From Microbacterium proteolyticum (GTDB taxonomy: Bacteria > Actinomycetota > Actinomycetes > Actinomycetales > Microbacteriaceae): a stretch of 64,000 nucleotides of DNA. Shown here piece by piece: positions 1-8,488 of the stretch. Both the position numbers and the translations under genes were made by a program. The stretch covers positions 372,001 to 436,000 of the forward strand of contig NZ_JACHXY010000002.1 in NCBI RefSeq assembly GCF_014192415.1, read 5' to 3'. Each line of letters opens with the position of its first letter. Within the stretch, counting starts at the first letter, position 1. The notes beneath the pieces were generated by a model. The model did not search any database. It saw only the letters and a program-made list of their open reading frames with translations, and had not been told where the DNA came from.

Positions 1-533
1 TCACCCTCGCTGAGCGAGCGGTGCAGGAGGACTCGCCAGCGTTCGACGAGGGCCTCGTGCAGACCGTTCCACTGATCCGTGTCGGACGGGACGGCGCCCG
101 TCTTCAGCCGGTCCTGCAACCAGAACCACTGCGTCACCGACGCCTCGATGAGCCCCGTGGGCGTATCGGCGTTGTACTCGAGCATCTTCGCGGGAGTACC
201 GTCGCCGGAATACGCCAGATCGAAGCGCGCGTAGACATCAGGCTCGTCCTGCTCGAGCGACCACTGCGCCAGTTCGAACGCCTGCGGGCTGAGACCCAGG
301 TGACCGAGCGCTCCGGATGCCAGGTAGCGCGCGGCCTCGCGGCTCATGCGGTGCAGTTCTTCGGTCTGCTTCTCGAGGTCCTCGACCTCGGGAAGAGTGA
401 AGACGTAGGCGGCACCGTCGCTCCAGTAGTCGACCGCCGAGCCGTCATCACGCACGGAGTGCGAGTAGATCAGGCCCGACTGTTTGATCGTGCGCTCCCA
501 GTCGGGGCGCGGGGCGAGCTCGATACGGCGCAT
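1..533 (-). CDS. Glutathionylspermidine synthase family protein (YgiC-like), N-terminal part
   Basis: About 177 residues are visible; the gene runs off the left edge of the window, so it has no stop here. The translation starts MRRIELAPRPDWE and contains the family-typical stretches DYWSDGAAYVF and LEYNADTPTGLIEA, the latter being the start of the preATP-grasp/ATP-grasp ligase fold. By family knowledge these are ATP-dependent carbon-nitrogen ligases related to the synthetase half of GspSA; the YgiC/YjfC branch has no firmly established substrate. Its ATG shares one base with the TGA of the upstream lipoprotein gene (TGATG), so the two are translationally coupled. The E. coli counterparts ygiB and ygiC are also adjacent in this order. 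The ATP-binding residues lie outside the window and cannot be checked. Confidence 0.85.
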   Translation of the reverse strand, partial: MRRIELAPRPDWERTIKQSGLIYSHSVRDDGSAVDYWSDGAAYVFTLPEVEDLEKQTEELHRMSREAARYLASGALGHLGLSPQAFELAQWSLEQDEPDVYARFDLAYSGDGTPAKMLEYNADTPTGLIEASVTQWFWLQDRLKTGAVPSDTDQWNGLHEALVERWRVLLHRSLSEG

Positions 534-904
534 CAGCTACCGGCCCCGCCGGAGCCGGAGCCGCCGAACCCACCGCGCGCGACGCTGTCACCGTCGCGGG
601 AGATCCCGCTGGCGGCGGTCTTGCCCGAGGGGAGCACGTCGGTGCCGCCCACGACGGGCTGACCGACCGCGGGAACGGTGCGGCTGCTGATTCCGAGTGG
701 TAGGAAGTACCAGCCCGCTCCCCCGCCGTGGTTGTTGCAGTCGTCGTCGGGGAGGCGTTTCTCCGTCGCGTTGTCGCGACAGATCTGCGCGTAGTCCTCC
801 GACACGTTCGTCCCCTGTCCGCAGCCGGTGAGGGTGGCAGCCAGGGCGGCGACGACGCCGACGGTGACGGTGCGCGAGGCGCGGCGGCGCACGGCGGAAT
901 CCAT
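533..904 (-). CDS. Small YgiB-like (DUF1190-like) lipoprotein
   Basis: A 123-residue protein with a basic N-terminus, a hydrophobic segment and a lipobox LTGC ending at Cys28, so it should be a lipid-anchored surface protein. The mature part has a cysteine pair (QICRDN and DDDC), then WYFLPLG, and ends in a Ser/Gly-rich tail beginning ARGGFGGSG. The order Cys-containing segment, aromatic 'W(Y)F-P' motif, then RGGFG-S resembles the E. coli YgiB/DUF1190 lipoprotein. Position directly before a YgiC-like ligase supports this. The similarity is by eye and the protein is shorter than YgiB. A weak -10-like hexamer (GAGCAT) sits 6 nt before the ATG. Confidence 0.7.
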   Translation of the reverse strand: MDSAVRRRASRTVTVGVVAALAATLTGCGQGTNVSEDYAQICRDNATEKRLPDDDCNNHGGGAGWYFLPLGISSRTVPAVGQPVVGGTDVLPSGKTAASGISRDGDSVARGGFGGSGSGGAGS

Positions 905-1003
905 GCGCCGATGCTCTCACACCGTGGTGACGACGGGCTCAGACGCGGGATTCGTGGCGGCGCGGGATGACGTGCGGCGGTGCGGCGGACGGTGGCCGGC
1001 GGG

Positions 1004-1930
1004 TCAGCCCGCGGCGAAACTGTGGAGGTGCAGGTCGTCGCTGAGCGCCTCGCTCGCGAGGCGACCGCGTACGCTCGTCCCCTGTGCGTCGAGCGGCGGA
1101 CTCACGACGGCGGCACCCATCCGTCCCGGGGCGGCGAGGACGATGGCCCCCGACACGCTGGATTTCGCCGGAACGCCGACGGCCCGCATCCACCGGCCCG
1201 ATCCGTCGTAGACACCGCAGGTCGCCATGACCGACACCACGTCTCGCGCCACGCGTGCGGGGATGACGCGCACGCCGGTTCGGGGGTTCACGCCACCGCA
1301 CGCGAGGGTGGCGCCCATGACGGCCAGGGTCTCGACATCCACAAGGGTCGCGCAGGCCCGCGCGTAGACCGCCACCGCGTCATCCGCGCTGACCTGCATG
1401 GTGCCCTCGGCTCGCATGAGGTGGGCGAGGGCGTGGTTGCGGTCGCCGAGCAGGTGCTCGTTGTGCGCGACGTCCTCGTCGACCGCGAGGTCGTGCCCCG
1501 CGAAAGCGGCGAGGCCCTCAGCGATGCGGGCGTCGCGCGCGGCCGTATCGGAACCCCGCACGAGGGAAGCCGTGAGCAAGGCGCCCGCGTTGACCATCGG
1601 GTTGGGCGGACGGCCCGTGCCGCTCTCGAGCTTGATCGCGTCGAACGACTCCCCCGTCGGCTCGATCCCGACACGATCGAGCGCCTCGCCCTCGGTGTCG
1701 AGCAGTGCCAGGGCGAACAGGAACGGCTTCGCCGCCGATTGGATGCTGAACGCGACGTCGGCGTCCGCACTCAGGCGGGCGGTGCCGTCCGGCGTGACGA
1801 GCGCGATGGCACAGAGTCCGGGATCGGCGCCGGCGAGCGTCGGGATGCTGTCGTCCACCTTCCCGCCGCGTTCGTCGAGCAGGCGGGCACGGAGGGCATC
1901 GAGGTCGTACCGGTGCGGGTCGGGGGTCAC
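1004..1930 (-). CDS. glsA: Glutaminase A
   Basis: A 308-residue serine-dependent beta-lactamase-like glutaminase that hydrolyses glutamine to glutamate and ammonia in the cytosol. The signature FSIQSAAKPF at residues 61-70 holds the catalytic Ser65-x-x-Lys68 pair, and PNPMVNAGAL (109-118) is the second conserved block. Length matches the single-domain bacterial enzymes, with no STAS or ankyrin extension. The start is GTG, chosen because GGTGGGGAG lies immediately upstream and no in-frame ATG fits. The gene stands alone between the YgiB-like lipoprotein gene and tRNA-Asn. The Ser-Lys interval reads AA where SI is more usual, a conservative change. Confidence 0.95.
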   Translation of the reverse strand: MTPDPHRYDLDALRARLLDERGGKVDDSIPTLAGADPGLCAIALVTPDGTARLSADADVAFSIQSAAKPFLFALALLDTEGEALDRVGIEPTGESFDAIKLESGTGRPPNPMVNAGALLTASLVRGSDTAARDARIAEGLAAFAGHDLAVDEDVAHNEHLLGDRNHALAHLMRAEGTMQVSADDAVAVYARACATLVDVETLAVMGATLACGGVNPRTGVRVIPARVARDVVSVMATCGVYDGSGRWMRAVGVPAKSSVSGAIVLAAPGRMGAAVVSPPLDAQGTSVRGRLASEALSDDLHLHSFAAG

Positions 1931-2180
1931 CTCCCCACCTTCGCAGTCCTCGACCGTCTCGCCGACCGGGTTGCGAACGACCCGAGCGAGGGAGGGGATC
2001 GTTGCGCGCGCCGGCGCGGGCAGCGACGCGCCGGCTAGCCATCACGATCTTCGAACCGTTCGACCACGATCTGTCGCTCAGCGGGTCGCGCGACGTCGTC
2101 TCTCGTGCGGAGCGGTCGACAGGCGCCGGCGCGTGCGAAACGTTGCCCGCGTTGTGATGCCGATTCCACTCTGACCAGTG

Positions 2181-2220
2181 AAGAACGACGAAGGCCCGCC
2201 TCTGATGAGGCGGGCCTTTT
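2181..2220 (-). terminator. Intrinsic terminator after tRNA-Asn
   Basis: An 11-bp perfect stem (arms 2191-2201 and 2208-2218, AAGGCCCGCCT/AGGCGGGCCTT) with a 6-nt loop lies four bases past the 3' end of tRNA-Asn. Read on the minus strand it is followed by CGTCGTTCTT, a weak T-rich tail. Confidence 0.7.
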
Positions 2221-2223
2221 CGT

Positions 2224-2299
2224 TGGCTCCCCGGCTTGGACTCGAACCAAGAACCTATCGGTTAACAGCCGATTGCTCTGCCAATTGAGCTACCGAGGA
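2224..2299 (-). tRNA. tRNA-Asn (GTT)
   Basis: A full cloverleaf can be folded. The acceptor stem is TCCTCGG with CCGGGGA (one G-T pair), the discriminator is G, and the 3' CCA is encoded. The D-arm contains GCTCAATTGGCAGAGC, the anticodon loop in GGCTGTTAACC gives anticodon GTT, and the T-arm contains GGTTCGAGTCC. Total length is 76 nt. It is a monocistronic unit with its own promoter candidate and terminator. Confidence 0.97.
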
Positions 2300-2330
2300 T
2301 CATGCCCGCCTTGCGGTGGGCAACCCCACG

Positions 2331-2359
2331 ATACTAACAGCACGCGGGGGCGGCGGGAA
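2331..2359 (-). promoter_or_regulatory. Candidate promoter for tRNA-Asn
   Basis: On the minus strand a -10-like TAGTAT (2331-2336) lies about 32 nt upstream of the tRNA 5' end, with a weak -35-like TTCCCG 17 nt further upstream (2354-2359). The region is outside any gene. Confidence 0.4.
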
Positions 2360-2361
2360 AA

Positions 2362-3135
2362 TCAGGGGGACGAAGGACGTCGCTCGGGCGTGCCGTCGGG
2401 AGTCCATTGAACGGCGTCCCCACCGTGGCCCAGACCGACGGCGTGACCGGCGTGCAGGACGAGCACGTCGGCATCCAGTTCCTTTGGCGCGTCGGCGTCG
2501 TTCGTCACGATGAGGGACGCCATGTCGCGCTCGTCGCGGCGGCGGGTGATCGCCAGGCGGGCGGCCTCGCGCACCTCGAGATCGAGGTTCGCATACAGGT
2601 CGTCCGCGACGAACAGGCGCGGCTCGAGCACGAGCGCGCGGGCGAGGGCGACGCGCTGCCGCATGCCCGCGCTGAGTTCGTAGGGGTACTTCGGGGCGGT
2701 GCCGAGGGGCAGCTCCATCTCGTCCAGCAGCGTCGCCACGCGCACCGCGAGCGCTCGGGTGTTGACCCGGCGGTCGCGGCTCGTGATCGGCTCGGAGATG
2801 ACGTCGTGCACGGTGAGGCGCGACGGCAGCGCCGCTCCCGCCCCCTGCGGCAGGTAACCGGTGTGGAACACCCACTCGCGGCGGGCCCGGCCGGGGTGCC
2901 GCGCCGAGATGCCGTGCACGCGCGCGTCACCGCCGACGACGCCGAGCCCGTCGTCGGGATGACCGGCCAAGAGCGCGACGAGCGACGACTTACCCGACCC
3001 CGTGGCTCCGCGGACGACCATCGTCCGTCCCGGCAGCAGCGTGAACGTGATGCCGTCGATCACACGCACGCCCCCGCGCGCGAGCGAGAGGTCGTCGGTG
3101 CGGAGGACGACGTCGGTGTCGAGGATCCGGGGCAT
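2362..3135 (-). CDS. Orphan ABC transporter-type ATPase with altered catalytic residues
   Basis: A 257-residue single nucleotide-binding domain: Walker A GATGSGKS (43-50), Q-loop YLPQG (94-98), signature LSAGMRQR (154-161), Walker B LFVADDLY (174-181) and D-loop ANLD. The residue after the Walker B aspartate, normally catalytic Glu, is Asp, and the switch His is replaced in TND (211-213). No permease or binding protein is adjacent, so the substrate is unknown. The ATG at 3135 is preferred over an upstream TTG because GGCGAGG precedes it at suitable spacing and the domain starts immediately after. It may serve a remote permease or have reduced ATPase activity; both are inference. Confidence 0.85.
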   Translation of the reverse strand: MPRILDTDVVLRTDDLSLARGGVRVIDGITFTLLPGRTMVVRGATGSGKSSLVALLAGHPDDGLGVVGGDARVHGISARHPGRARREWVFHTGYLPQGAGAALPSRLTVHDVISEPITSRDRRVNTRALAVRVATLLDEMELPLGTAPKYPYELSAGMRQRVALARALVLEPRLFVADDLYANLDLEVREAARLAITRRRDERDMASLIVTNDADAPKELDADVLVLHAGHAVGLGHGGDAVQWTPDGTPERRPSSP

Positions 3136-3210
3136 CCCCCAATCCTCGCCCACCAGGGTGAGGGATGCCAACGGCGCGCCCGAGGATCGCGCGCCAGATG
3201 GCGTGTGTCT

Positions 3211-3292
3211 ACCGAGACCGTGGGCGTACGCCGAGACTGCGTCCCGTGGATGCCGATGACCCGCGGTCTCGACGATGCCCTGCGGTTTCGGT
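3211..3292. repeat. Cluster of CGAGAC-type inverted motifs between the ABC gene and dnaG
   Basis: The 193-bp spacer between dnaG and the ABC gene holds four related words: ACCGAGACCG (3211-3220), CCGAGACTGC (3231-3240), CGGTCTCG (3264-3271) and TGCGGTTTCG (3281-3290). The first and third are perfect 8-bp complements. No coding capacity is evident. Confidence 0.45.
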
Positions 3293-3328
3293 GCATCACC
3301 CCGCCGCGGCTCGCGCGGGCGCAGCGAG

Positions 3329-5170
3329 CTACGAGACGATCAGGCGCTGCCTGTCGGCATCCAGCTCGCGGAGCCGAAGGCGCAGGCGGCGCCCCTCTTC
3401 CGAGTCGGCCGGCACGCGCTGGATGCCGCGGAGCAGGTCGTCTTTCTCGCGCTGCAGCTGACGCACCAGGAGACCCCGGGCGAGATCGTTCGCCGAGGCC
3501 ACCGCACCCTCTTCGGTGCGCGCGGGGAACTCCGCGGTCAGCAGCTCGGCGGCGAGCGAACGGAACGGCTCGCGGACCGCCTCGACGGCCGCGACCGCCC
3601 ACCCGGGCTGCGACAAATCGGTGGATGCCAGCGAGGTGCGCACGGCTTCGAGGGCGGGGTGGCCGAACGGCAGCTGCAGGGCGCGGAGGAACACGTCGGG
3701 CTCGATACGGTGCCCGTACTGCAGGAACGCCATCATCGCTCCCCGCTCGAGGGCGACGTCGCGCGTGTTCGGCAGCGACGCCATCGTGACCGACACCGCG
3801 ACGGGTGCGGGTTCGGCGACGCGGGCGTTCTCGCGCTGCTCGGCACGGTCGGCCCCGCGGGCGGCACGCTCCACGGCGGCCTGCACGTCGGGCATGTCGA
3901 GGCCGAGGCGACGGGCGAGGACCCGGACGTACCCGGGACGAAGGGAGGGGTCGCGGATGTCGGCGACGATGGGCGCCGCCGCGCGGAGCGCACCGGCGCG
4001 GCCCTCGACGCTGGCCAGGTCGAAGTCCTTCAGGCGTTGATCGATGACGAACTCGAACATCGGGTTCTTGTTCTCCATGAGTGCGCGCACGGCACCGTCG
4101 CCCCGCTGCAGGCGCAGATCGCAGGGATCGAGCCCCTCGGGCGCCACCGCCACGTAGGTCTGCGCCGCGAAACGCTTCTCGTCGGCGAAGGCGCGCAGCG
4201 CCGCCTTCTGGCCCGCGGCATCGGGGTCGAAGGTGAAGACGACCTCGCCCGACGAGCTGTCGTCGCCCATGACGCGGCGGAGCACCGTGATGTGATCGGT
4301 GCCGAAAGCCGTGCCGCACGAGGCGATCGCCGTGGTGACCCCCGCGAGGTGGCACGCCATGACATCGGTGTACCCCTCGACCACGACCACCCGGTGCGAT
4401 CGTGAGATGTCGCGCTTGGCAAGATCGAGGCCGTACAGCACCTGCGACTTCTTGTAGATGATCGTTTCGGGGGTGTTGAGGTACTTCGGGCCCTGGTCGT
4501 CGTCGTGCAGCTTTCGGGCACCGAAGCCGATGACCTGGCCCGTCACGTCGCGGATCGGCCAGATCAGTCGCCCGCGGAAGCGGTCGTAGACTCCCCCGCG
4601 TTGATTGGTCGACACCAGCCCCGCCTTCTCGAGCTCGTCTCGGGAGAACTTCTGCGCCGTCAGATGGTCGAACAGATTCGACCACCCTTTCGGGGCGTAG
4701 CCCACGCCGAAGTGGGCCGCCGCTCCCGCGTCGAAGCCGCGGTCGCCGAGGAAGCGCCGACCGATCTCGGCCTCGGGAGTCATCAACTGGGAGCGGAAGT
4801 ACTCGGTCGCGGCCGCATTCGCCGCGTACAACCGCGAACGTCCCGTGGTCTCGGGGGCCGCTCCCCCGTCTTCGTAGTGCAGGGTGAAGCCGACGCGCGC
4901 GGCCATGCGCTCGACCGCCTCGGTGAACGACACGTGGTCCAACGCGCGCAGGAACGAGTAGACGTCACCCGACTCGCCGCAGCCGAAGCAGTGGTAATAC
5001 CCGACCTGCGGGCGCACGTTGAAGCTGGGCGACCGCTCATCGTGGAAGGGGCAGAGGCCCTTCATCGACCCGACGCCGGCGGGCTTCAGCGCCACGCGTT
5101 CGCCGATCACATCGGCGATGTTGACCCGCGCCTTCACCTCGTCGACGTCGGCCTGGCGGATGCGGGCCAT
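3329..5170 (-). CDS. dnaG: DNA primase
   Basis: A 613-residue replicative primase that makes RNA primers at the fork. The CHC2 zinc-binding domain is at the N-terminus with Cys40, His43, Cys61 and Cys64 (CPFH...CFGC). The catalytic core carries the TOPRIM motifs VEGYTDV (264-270) and FDPD (314-317). A helicase-interacting C-terminal domain follows, ending LDADRQRLIVS. The start ATG (MARIRQADVDEV) overlaps by one base the TGA of dgt upstream, giving a coupled dus-dgt-dnaG unit. This dgt-dnaG pairing is common in Actinobacteria. Confidence 0.97.
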   Translation of the reverse strand: MARIRQADVDEVKARVNIADVIGERVALKPAGVGSMKGLCPFHDERSPSFNVRPQVGYYHCFGCGESGDVYSFLRALDHVSFTEAVERMAARVGFTLHYEDGGAAPETTGRSRLYAANAAATEYFRSQLMTPEAEIGRRFLGDRGFDAGAAAHFGVGYAPKGWSNLFDHLTAQKFSRDELEKAGLVSTNQRGGVYDRFRGRLIWPIRDVTGQVIGFGARKLHDDDQGPKYLNTPETIIYKKSQVLYGLDLAKRDISRSHRVVVVEGYTDVMACHLAGVTTAIASCGTAFGTDHITVLRRVMGDDSSSGEVVFTFDPDAAGQKAALRAFADEKRFAAQTYVAVAPEGLDPCDLRLQRGDGAVRALMENKNPMFEFVIDQRLKDFDLASVEGRAGALRAAAPIVADIRDPSLRPGYVRVLARRLGLDMPDVQAAVERAARGADRAEQRENARVAEPAPVAVSVTMASLPNTRDVALERGAMMAFLQYGHRIEPDVFLRALQLPFGHPALEAVRTSLASTDLSQPGWAVAAVEAVREPFRSLAAELLTAEFPARTEEGAVASANDLARGLLVRQLQREKDDLLRGIQRVPADSEEGRRLRLRLRELDADRQRLIVS

Positions 5171-6486
5171 CAGGCATCCGCTCCCCGTGCGGCGCGCGCG
5201 CCGGGTGCCCACACGCCGAGTTCGGCAGCATCCACGTCGCCGACGAGTCGGCCGTGCCAGGCGATCGCGAGTTGATCGGTGAGGCTCGCCACCTGGTCGA
5301 CGACGACGCGGCGACGTGCGGTGTCGTCTGCGGCCGCGGCGAAATCGGGCGCGTGCAGCGCGTCGAGGGTACCGGGGTTCTCCCACATCGCGGATGCCAG
5401 ACGCTTCAGCACGTTGCGCTGCTCGCGGTAGAGCACCTTGCGGCCGTCGATCGAGACGACGGTGGCGCCGATGATGCCCTTGAGCACCGCCATCTCGACC
5501 TCGACCTCGGCCGGAACGACGACGTGCGCCCGGTAGCGCGTGAGCTGGTCGGCGGGGTACGCCTCGCGGGTGGCCGCGGTGGCGGCGCGCGCGAAGCGAC
5601 CGATGAGGTCGGAGGTGAGGTTCTTCAAGCGTGCGAGGGCGGGACGGGTCCCGTCGAAGGACGGGATCCACTCCGGCATCGCCATGAGTCGCTCGAGTCC
5701 GGCATCGAGGTCGTCGCGCACGAAGTCGTACCCGACCCAGCGTTGGATCGCGTCGAGCAGACCCTCGCGGCCGACCCGGGATGCCAGGCGCGCGGGGTCG
5801 ACGTACCGGTTGACCATCGCGTCTTCGAAGTCGTGCACCGAATAGGCGATGTCGTCGGAGAGGTCCATGACCTCGGCCTCGATGCACCGCTGACGGGCGG
5901 GCGCGCCGCCGCGCATCCACTGGAAGACCGGCTCGTCGTCGGGGTAGACACCGAACTTCAGGCGCCCGCCGGGGTCGGGCACGGGCTCGTCGGCTGTCCA
6001 CGGGTACTTGCAGGTGGCGTCGAGGCTCGACCGGGTGAGGTTCAGTCCGAACGGCTCGCCGTCGGCACCGAAGACCTTGGGCTCGAGGCGGGTGAGGATG
6101 CGCAGCGTCTGCGCGTTGCCCTCGAACCCCCCGATGTCCTCCGCCCATTCGTTGAGCGCGCGTTCGCCGTTGTGGCCGAACGGCGGGTGCCCGAGGTCGT
6201 GGCTCAAGCACGCCGTGTCGACGACGTCGGGCGAGAGCTGCAAGGCGGTCGCGAGCTCGCGGCCGACCTGGGCCACCTCGAGCGAGTGCGTGAGCCGGTT
6301 GCGGGCGAAGTCGGCGGGACTCGCGGGGCTCAGCACCTGGGTCTTCGCGGCGAGCCGGCGAAGGGCCGCGGAATGCAGCACGCGGGCACGGTCTCGCGCG
6401 AAGTCGTCACGCCGCGAGCGGTGCTCCTCGACGTGGAAGCGGGCAGCGTCCGCATCGTCGTACCCGAGCGGGCGGGCGGCCGTCAC
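5170..6486 (-). CDS. dgt: Deoxyguanosinetriphosphate triphosphohydrolase (HD-domain dNTPase)
   Basis: A 438-residue dNTP triphosphohydrolase with the HD metal site: His67 in LTHSLEVAQVG, then SHDLGHPPFGHNGE (residues 95-108) supplying His96-Asp97 and further histidines. It should hydrolyse dGTP or dNTPs to the nucleoside and triphosphate, limiting the pool near the primase gene it is coupled to. Start choice is uncertain: GTG at 6486 (VTAARPLGYDD) or GTG at 6501, which overlaps the dus stop by 8 nt; GAGGTC precedes the first. The end overlaps dnaG by one base. Confidence 0.93.
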   Translation of the reverse strand: MTAARPLGYDDADAARFHVEEHRSRRDDFARDRARVLHSAALRRLAAKTQVLSPASPADFARNRLTHSLEVAQVGRELATALQLSPDVVDTACLSHDLGHPPFGHNGERALNEWAEDIGGFEGNAQTLRILTRLEPKVFGADGEPFGLNLTRSSLDATCKYPWTADEPVPDPGGRLKFGVYPDDEPVFQWMRGGAPARQRCIEAEVMDLSDDIAYSVHDFEDAMVNRYVDPARLASRVGREGLLDAIQRWVGYDFVRDDLDAGLERLMAMPEWIPSFDGTRPALARLKNLTSDLIGRFARAATAATREAYPADQLTRYRAHVVVPAEVEVEMAVLKGIIGATVVSIDGRKVLYREQRNVLKRLASAMWENPGTLDALHAPDFAAAADDTARRRVVVDQVASLTDQLAIAWHGRLVGDVDAAELGVWAPGARAARGADA

Positions 6487-6493
6487 CGCGACC

Positions 6494-7660
6494 TCAGCCA
6501 CCGCTGTGGTCCAGCTCGGCGTCGGCCAGGGCGCGCCCGGCGTCGTCGCCGATCTCGCGCGAGGCGAGCCAACCGTCGGGGAGCGCCGGGCGCTTGGGGG
6601 TGCCGGCACGGCCGCGCTGCCCCTCGGCGGCGGCGCCCGGGTACGGGGCGTCGAGTTCCATCGTGGCGAGCAGGTCGTCGAACTCGTCGAGGGTCGATGC
6701 GGTCGCGAGGCTCGCCCGCAGCTCACCGCCGACGGGATACCCCTTGAAGTACCAGGCGACGTGCTTGCGGATGTCACGGCATCCGCGGCCCTCGTCGTCG
6801 AAGAACTCGACCAGCAACTCCGCATGGCGGCGGAAAGCCCGGGCGACGAACCCGAGGGTGGCGTCGACCGGTTCGCCGTGCGCGGCATCGGGGCCGCCGA
6901 GCGCGCGGGCCAGATCGCCGAAGAGCCACGGGCGGCCGAGGCAACCGCGACCGACGACGACGCCGTCGCAGCCCGTCTCGGCCATCATGCGCACGGCATC
7001 GTCGGCCGACCAGATGTCGCCGTTGCCGAGCACCGGCACGCTCGTGACGGTCTCTTTGAGTGTGGTGATGGCCGACCAGTCGGCGTGGCCGGAGTAGAAC
7101 TCCGACGCCGTGCGGGCGTGCAGGGCGATGGATGCCACCCCGGCGCCCTCGGCGATGCGTCCGGCCTCGAGATACGTGAGGTGATCGGCGTCGATCCCCT
7201 TGCGCATCTTGATCGTCAGCGGCGTGCTGCCGGCGGCGCGAACGGCCCGCTCGACGATCTCGCGGAACAGCGAAGTCTTCCACGGCAGCGCGGCGCCGCC
7301 GCCCCGGCGGGTGACCTTCGGTACGGGGCAGCCGAAGTTCAAGTCGATGTGGTCGGCGTGGTCTTCATCGACGATCAAGCGCACGGCCGCTTCGACGGTG
7401 GCCGGGTCGACGCCGTAGAGCTGGATGGAGCGCGGCGTCTCGGACTCGTGATGTCGGATGAGTCGCATCGTGGTGTCGTTGCGTTCCACGAGAGCCCGAG
7501 TCGTGATCATCTCGCTCACGTAGAGGCCGGCGCCGTACTCGCGGCAGAGGCGGCGGAACGCGGTGTTCGTGATGCCGGCCATGGGCGCGAGGACGACCGG
7601 AGCGTCGAGCTCGATGTTTCCGATGCGGAGCGTCCGCGCCGGGGCCGTTGCCGTGGTCAT
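6494..7660 (-). CDS. dus: tRNA-dihydrouridine synthase
   Basis: A 388-residue FMN enzyme that reduces uridines in tRNA D-loops. The TIM-barrel N-terminus reads PMAGITNTAFR (26-36). The active-site cysteine is Cys111 in LNFGCPVPKV, and the FMN phosphate loop is in VLGNGDIW and GVVVGRGCLGRPW. The ATG at 7660 is supported by GGGAGAATG upstream. The gene heads the dus-dgt-dnaG unit and is separated by 80 bp from the DsbA-type gene. The DusA/B/C subtype cannot be fixed by eye, though the NifR3/DusB type is usual in Actinobacteria. Confidence 0.95.
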   Translation of the reverse strand: MTTATAPARTLRIGNIELDAPVVLAPMAGITNTAFRRLCREYGAGLYVSEMITTRALVERNDTTMRLIRHHESETPRSIQLYGVDPATVEAAVRLIVDEDHADHIDLNFGCPVPKVTRRGGGAALPWKTSLFREIVERAVRAAGSTPLTIKMRKGIDADHLTYLEAGRIAEGAGVASIALHARTASEFYSGHADWSAITTLKETVTSVPVLGNGDIWSADDAVRMMAETGCDGVVVGRGCLGRPWLFGDLARALGGPDAAHGEPVDATLGFVARAFRRHAELLVEFFDDEGRGCRDIRKHVAWYFKGYPVGGELRASLATASTLDEFDDLLATMELDAPYPGAAAEGQRGRAGTPKRPALPDGWLASREIGDDAGRALADAELDHSGG

Positions 7661-7740
7661 CGTTTCATTCTCCCAGACGTCGTGCGACAGCGGTGCCCGC
7701 GCCGATCGAGCCGACGGCGGACACCGCTGTGGAGGATGGA

Positions 7741-8424
7741 TCAGGCGTCGGCGGTCGCGGATGCCTCGCGACGCTCGCCCCACACCTGGCGGGCGATCTG
7801 CGTGAACGCCTCGACCGGCTGTGCACCGCTCACGCCGTACTTGCCGTCGATGACGAAGAACGGAACGCCCGTGATGCCGAACTGCTGCGCCTGTGCCTGG
7901 TCGGCGCGCACCGCGGCGCGGTAGCGCTGCGACGCGAGCGCATCGCGCGCGGCATCCTCGTCCAGTCCCGCCTCGACGGCGAGCTGCACGAGATCTTCAT
8001 CGCGCCCGACGTGCTTGCCCTCGAGGAAGTACGCCGACATGAGGATCTCGGCGAGTTCGAGCTGACGCCCGTTCTCTTTCGCGAAGTGCAGCAGCTCATG
8101 TGCCTTGACGGTGTTGGTGTGCTTGAGGAGATCGAAACGGTAGGTGAGCCCCGCGTCGGCGGCGACGCCGGTGACCCGATCGAGCATCTCCCGCGCCGAC
8201 TCGGGCGAGATGCCCTTGTGCTGCGAGAGGTAGTCGACCTCTCCCCCGTCGAAGTCCTCGGGGGTGTCGGGTGAGAGCTCGAACGAGTGGTACTCGATCT
8301 CGACGACCGGGGCGTCGTCGTCGCCGGCCGTGGCGGCCAGGCCGTTCTCGAGGTTCCGCTTGCCGATGTAGCACCAGGGGCAGGCGATGTCGCTCCACAC
8401 GTCGATCTTGATGGCATCCGTCAT
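7741..8424 (-). CDS. DsbA family oxidoreductase, FrnE-type
   Basis: A 227-residue thioredoxin-fold protein with the active site CPWC at residues 15-18 (IACPWCYIGKRNLE) and an inserted helical domain, then the cis-Pro block GITGVPFFVIDG near residue 180. No signal peptide is present, so it is cytosolic, as for the FrnE/2-hydroxychromene isomerase-like branch of the DsbA superfamily. Disulfide isomerase activity is known for a FrnE homologue in Deinococcus; the substrate here is unknown. The ATG at 8424 (MTDAIKIDVWSD) follows CCGGAAGG. Confidence 0.9.
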   Translation of the reverse strand: MTDAIKIDVWSDIACPWCYIGKRNLENGLAATAGDDDAPVVEIEYHSFELSPDTPEDFDGGEVDYLSQHKGISPESAREMLDRVTGVAADAGLTYRFDLLKHTNTVKAHELLHFAKENGRQLELAEILMSAYFLEGKHVGRDEDLVQLAVEAGLDEDAARDALASQRYRAAVRADQAQAQQFGITGVPFFVIDGKYGVSGAQPVEAFTQIARQVWGERREASATADA

Positions 8425-8488
8425 ATCGCGTGCAACCTTCCGGGTCGTGGGTCTATTCCGCTGTCGGCATCCGTCAGGATGCGTCTCC

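Noticed and set aside
3060-4685. Long open frame antisense and out of frame to dnaG
   Set aside because: Arg/Pro/Ala-rich composition is typical of shadow frames in GC-rich DNA, whereas the dnaG frame shows full primase motifs.
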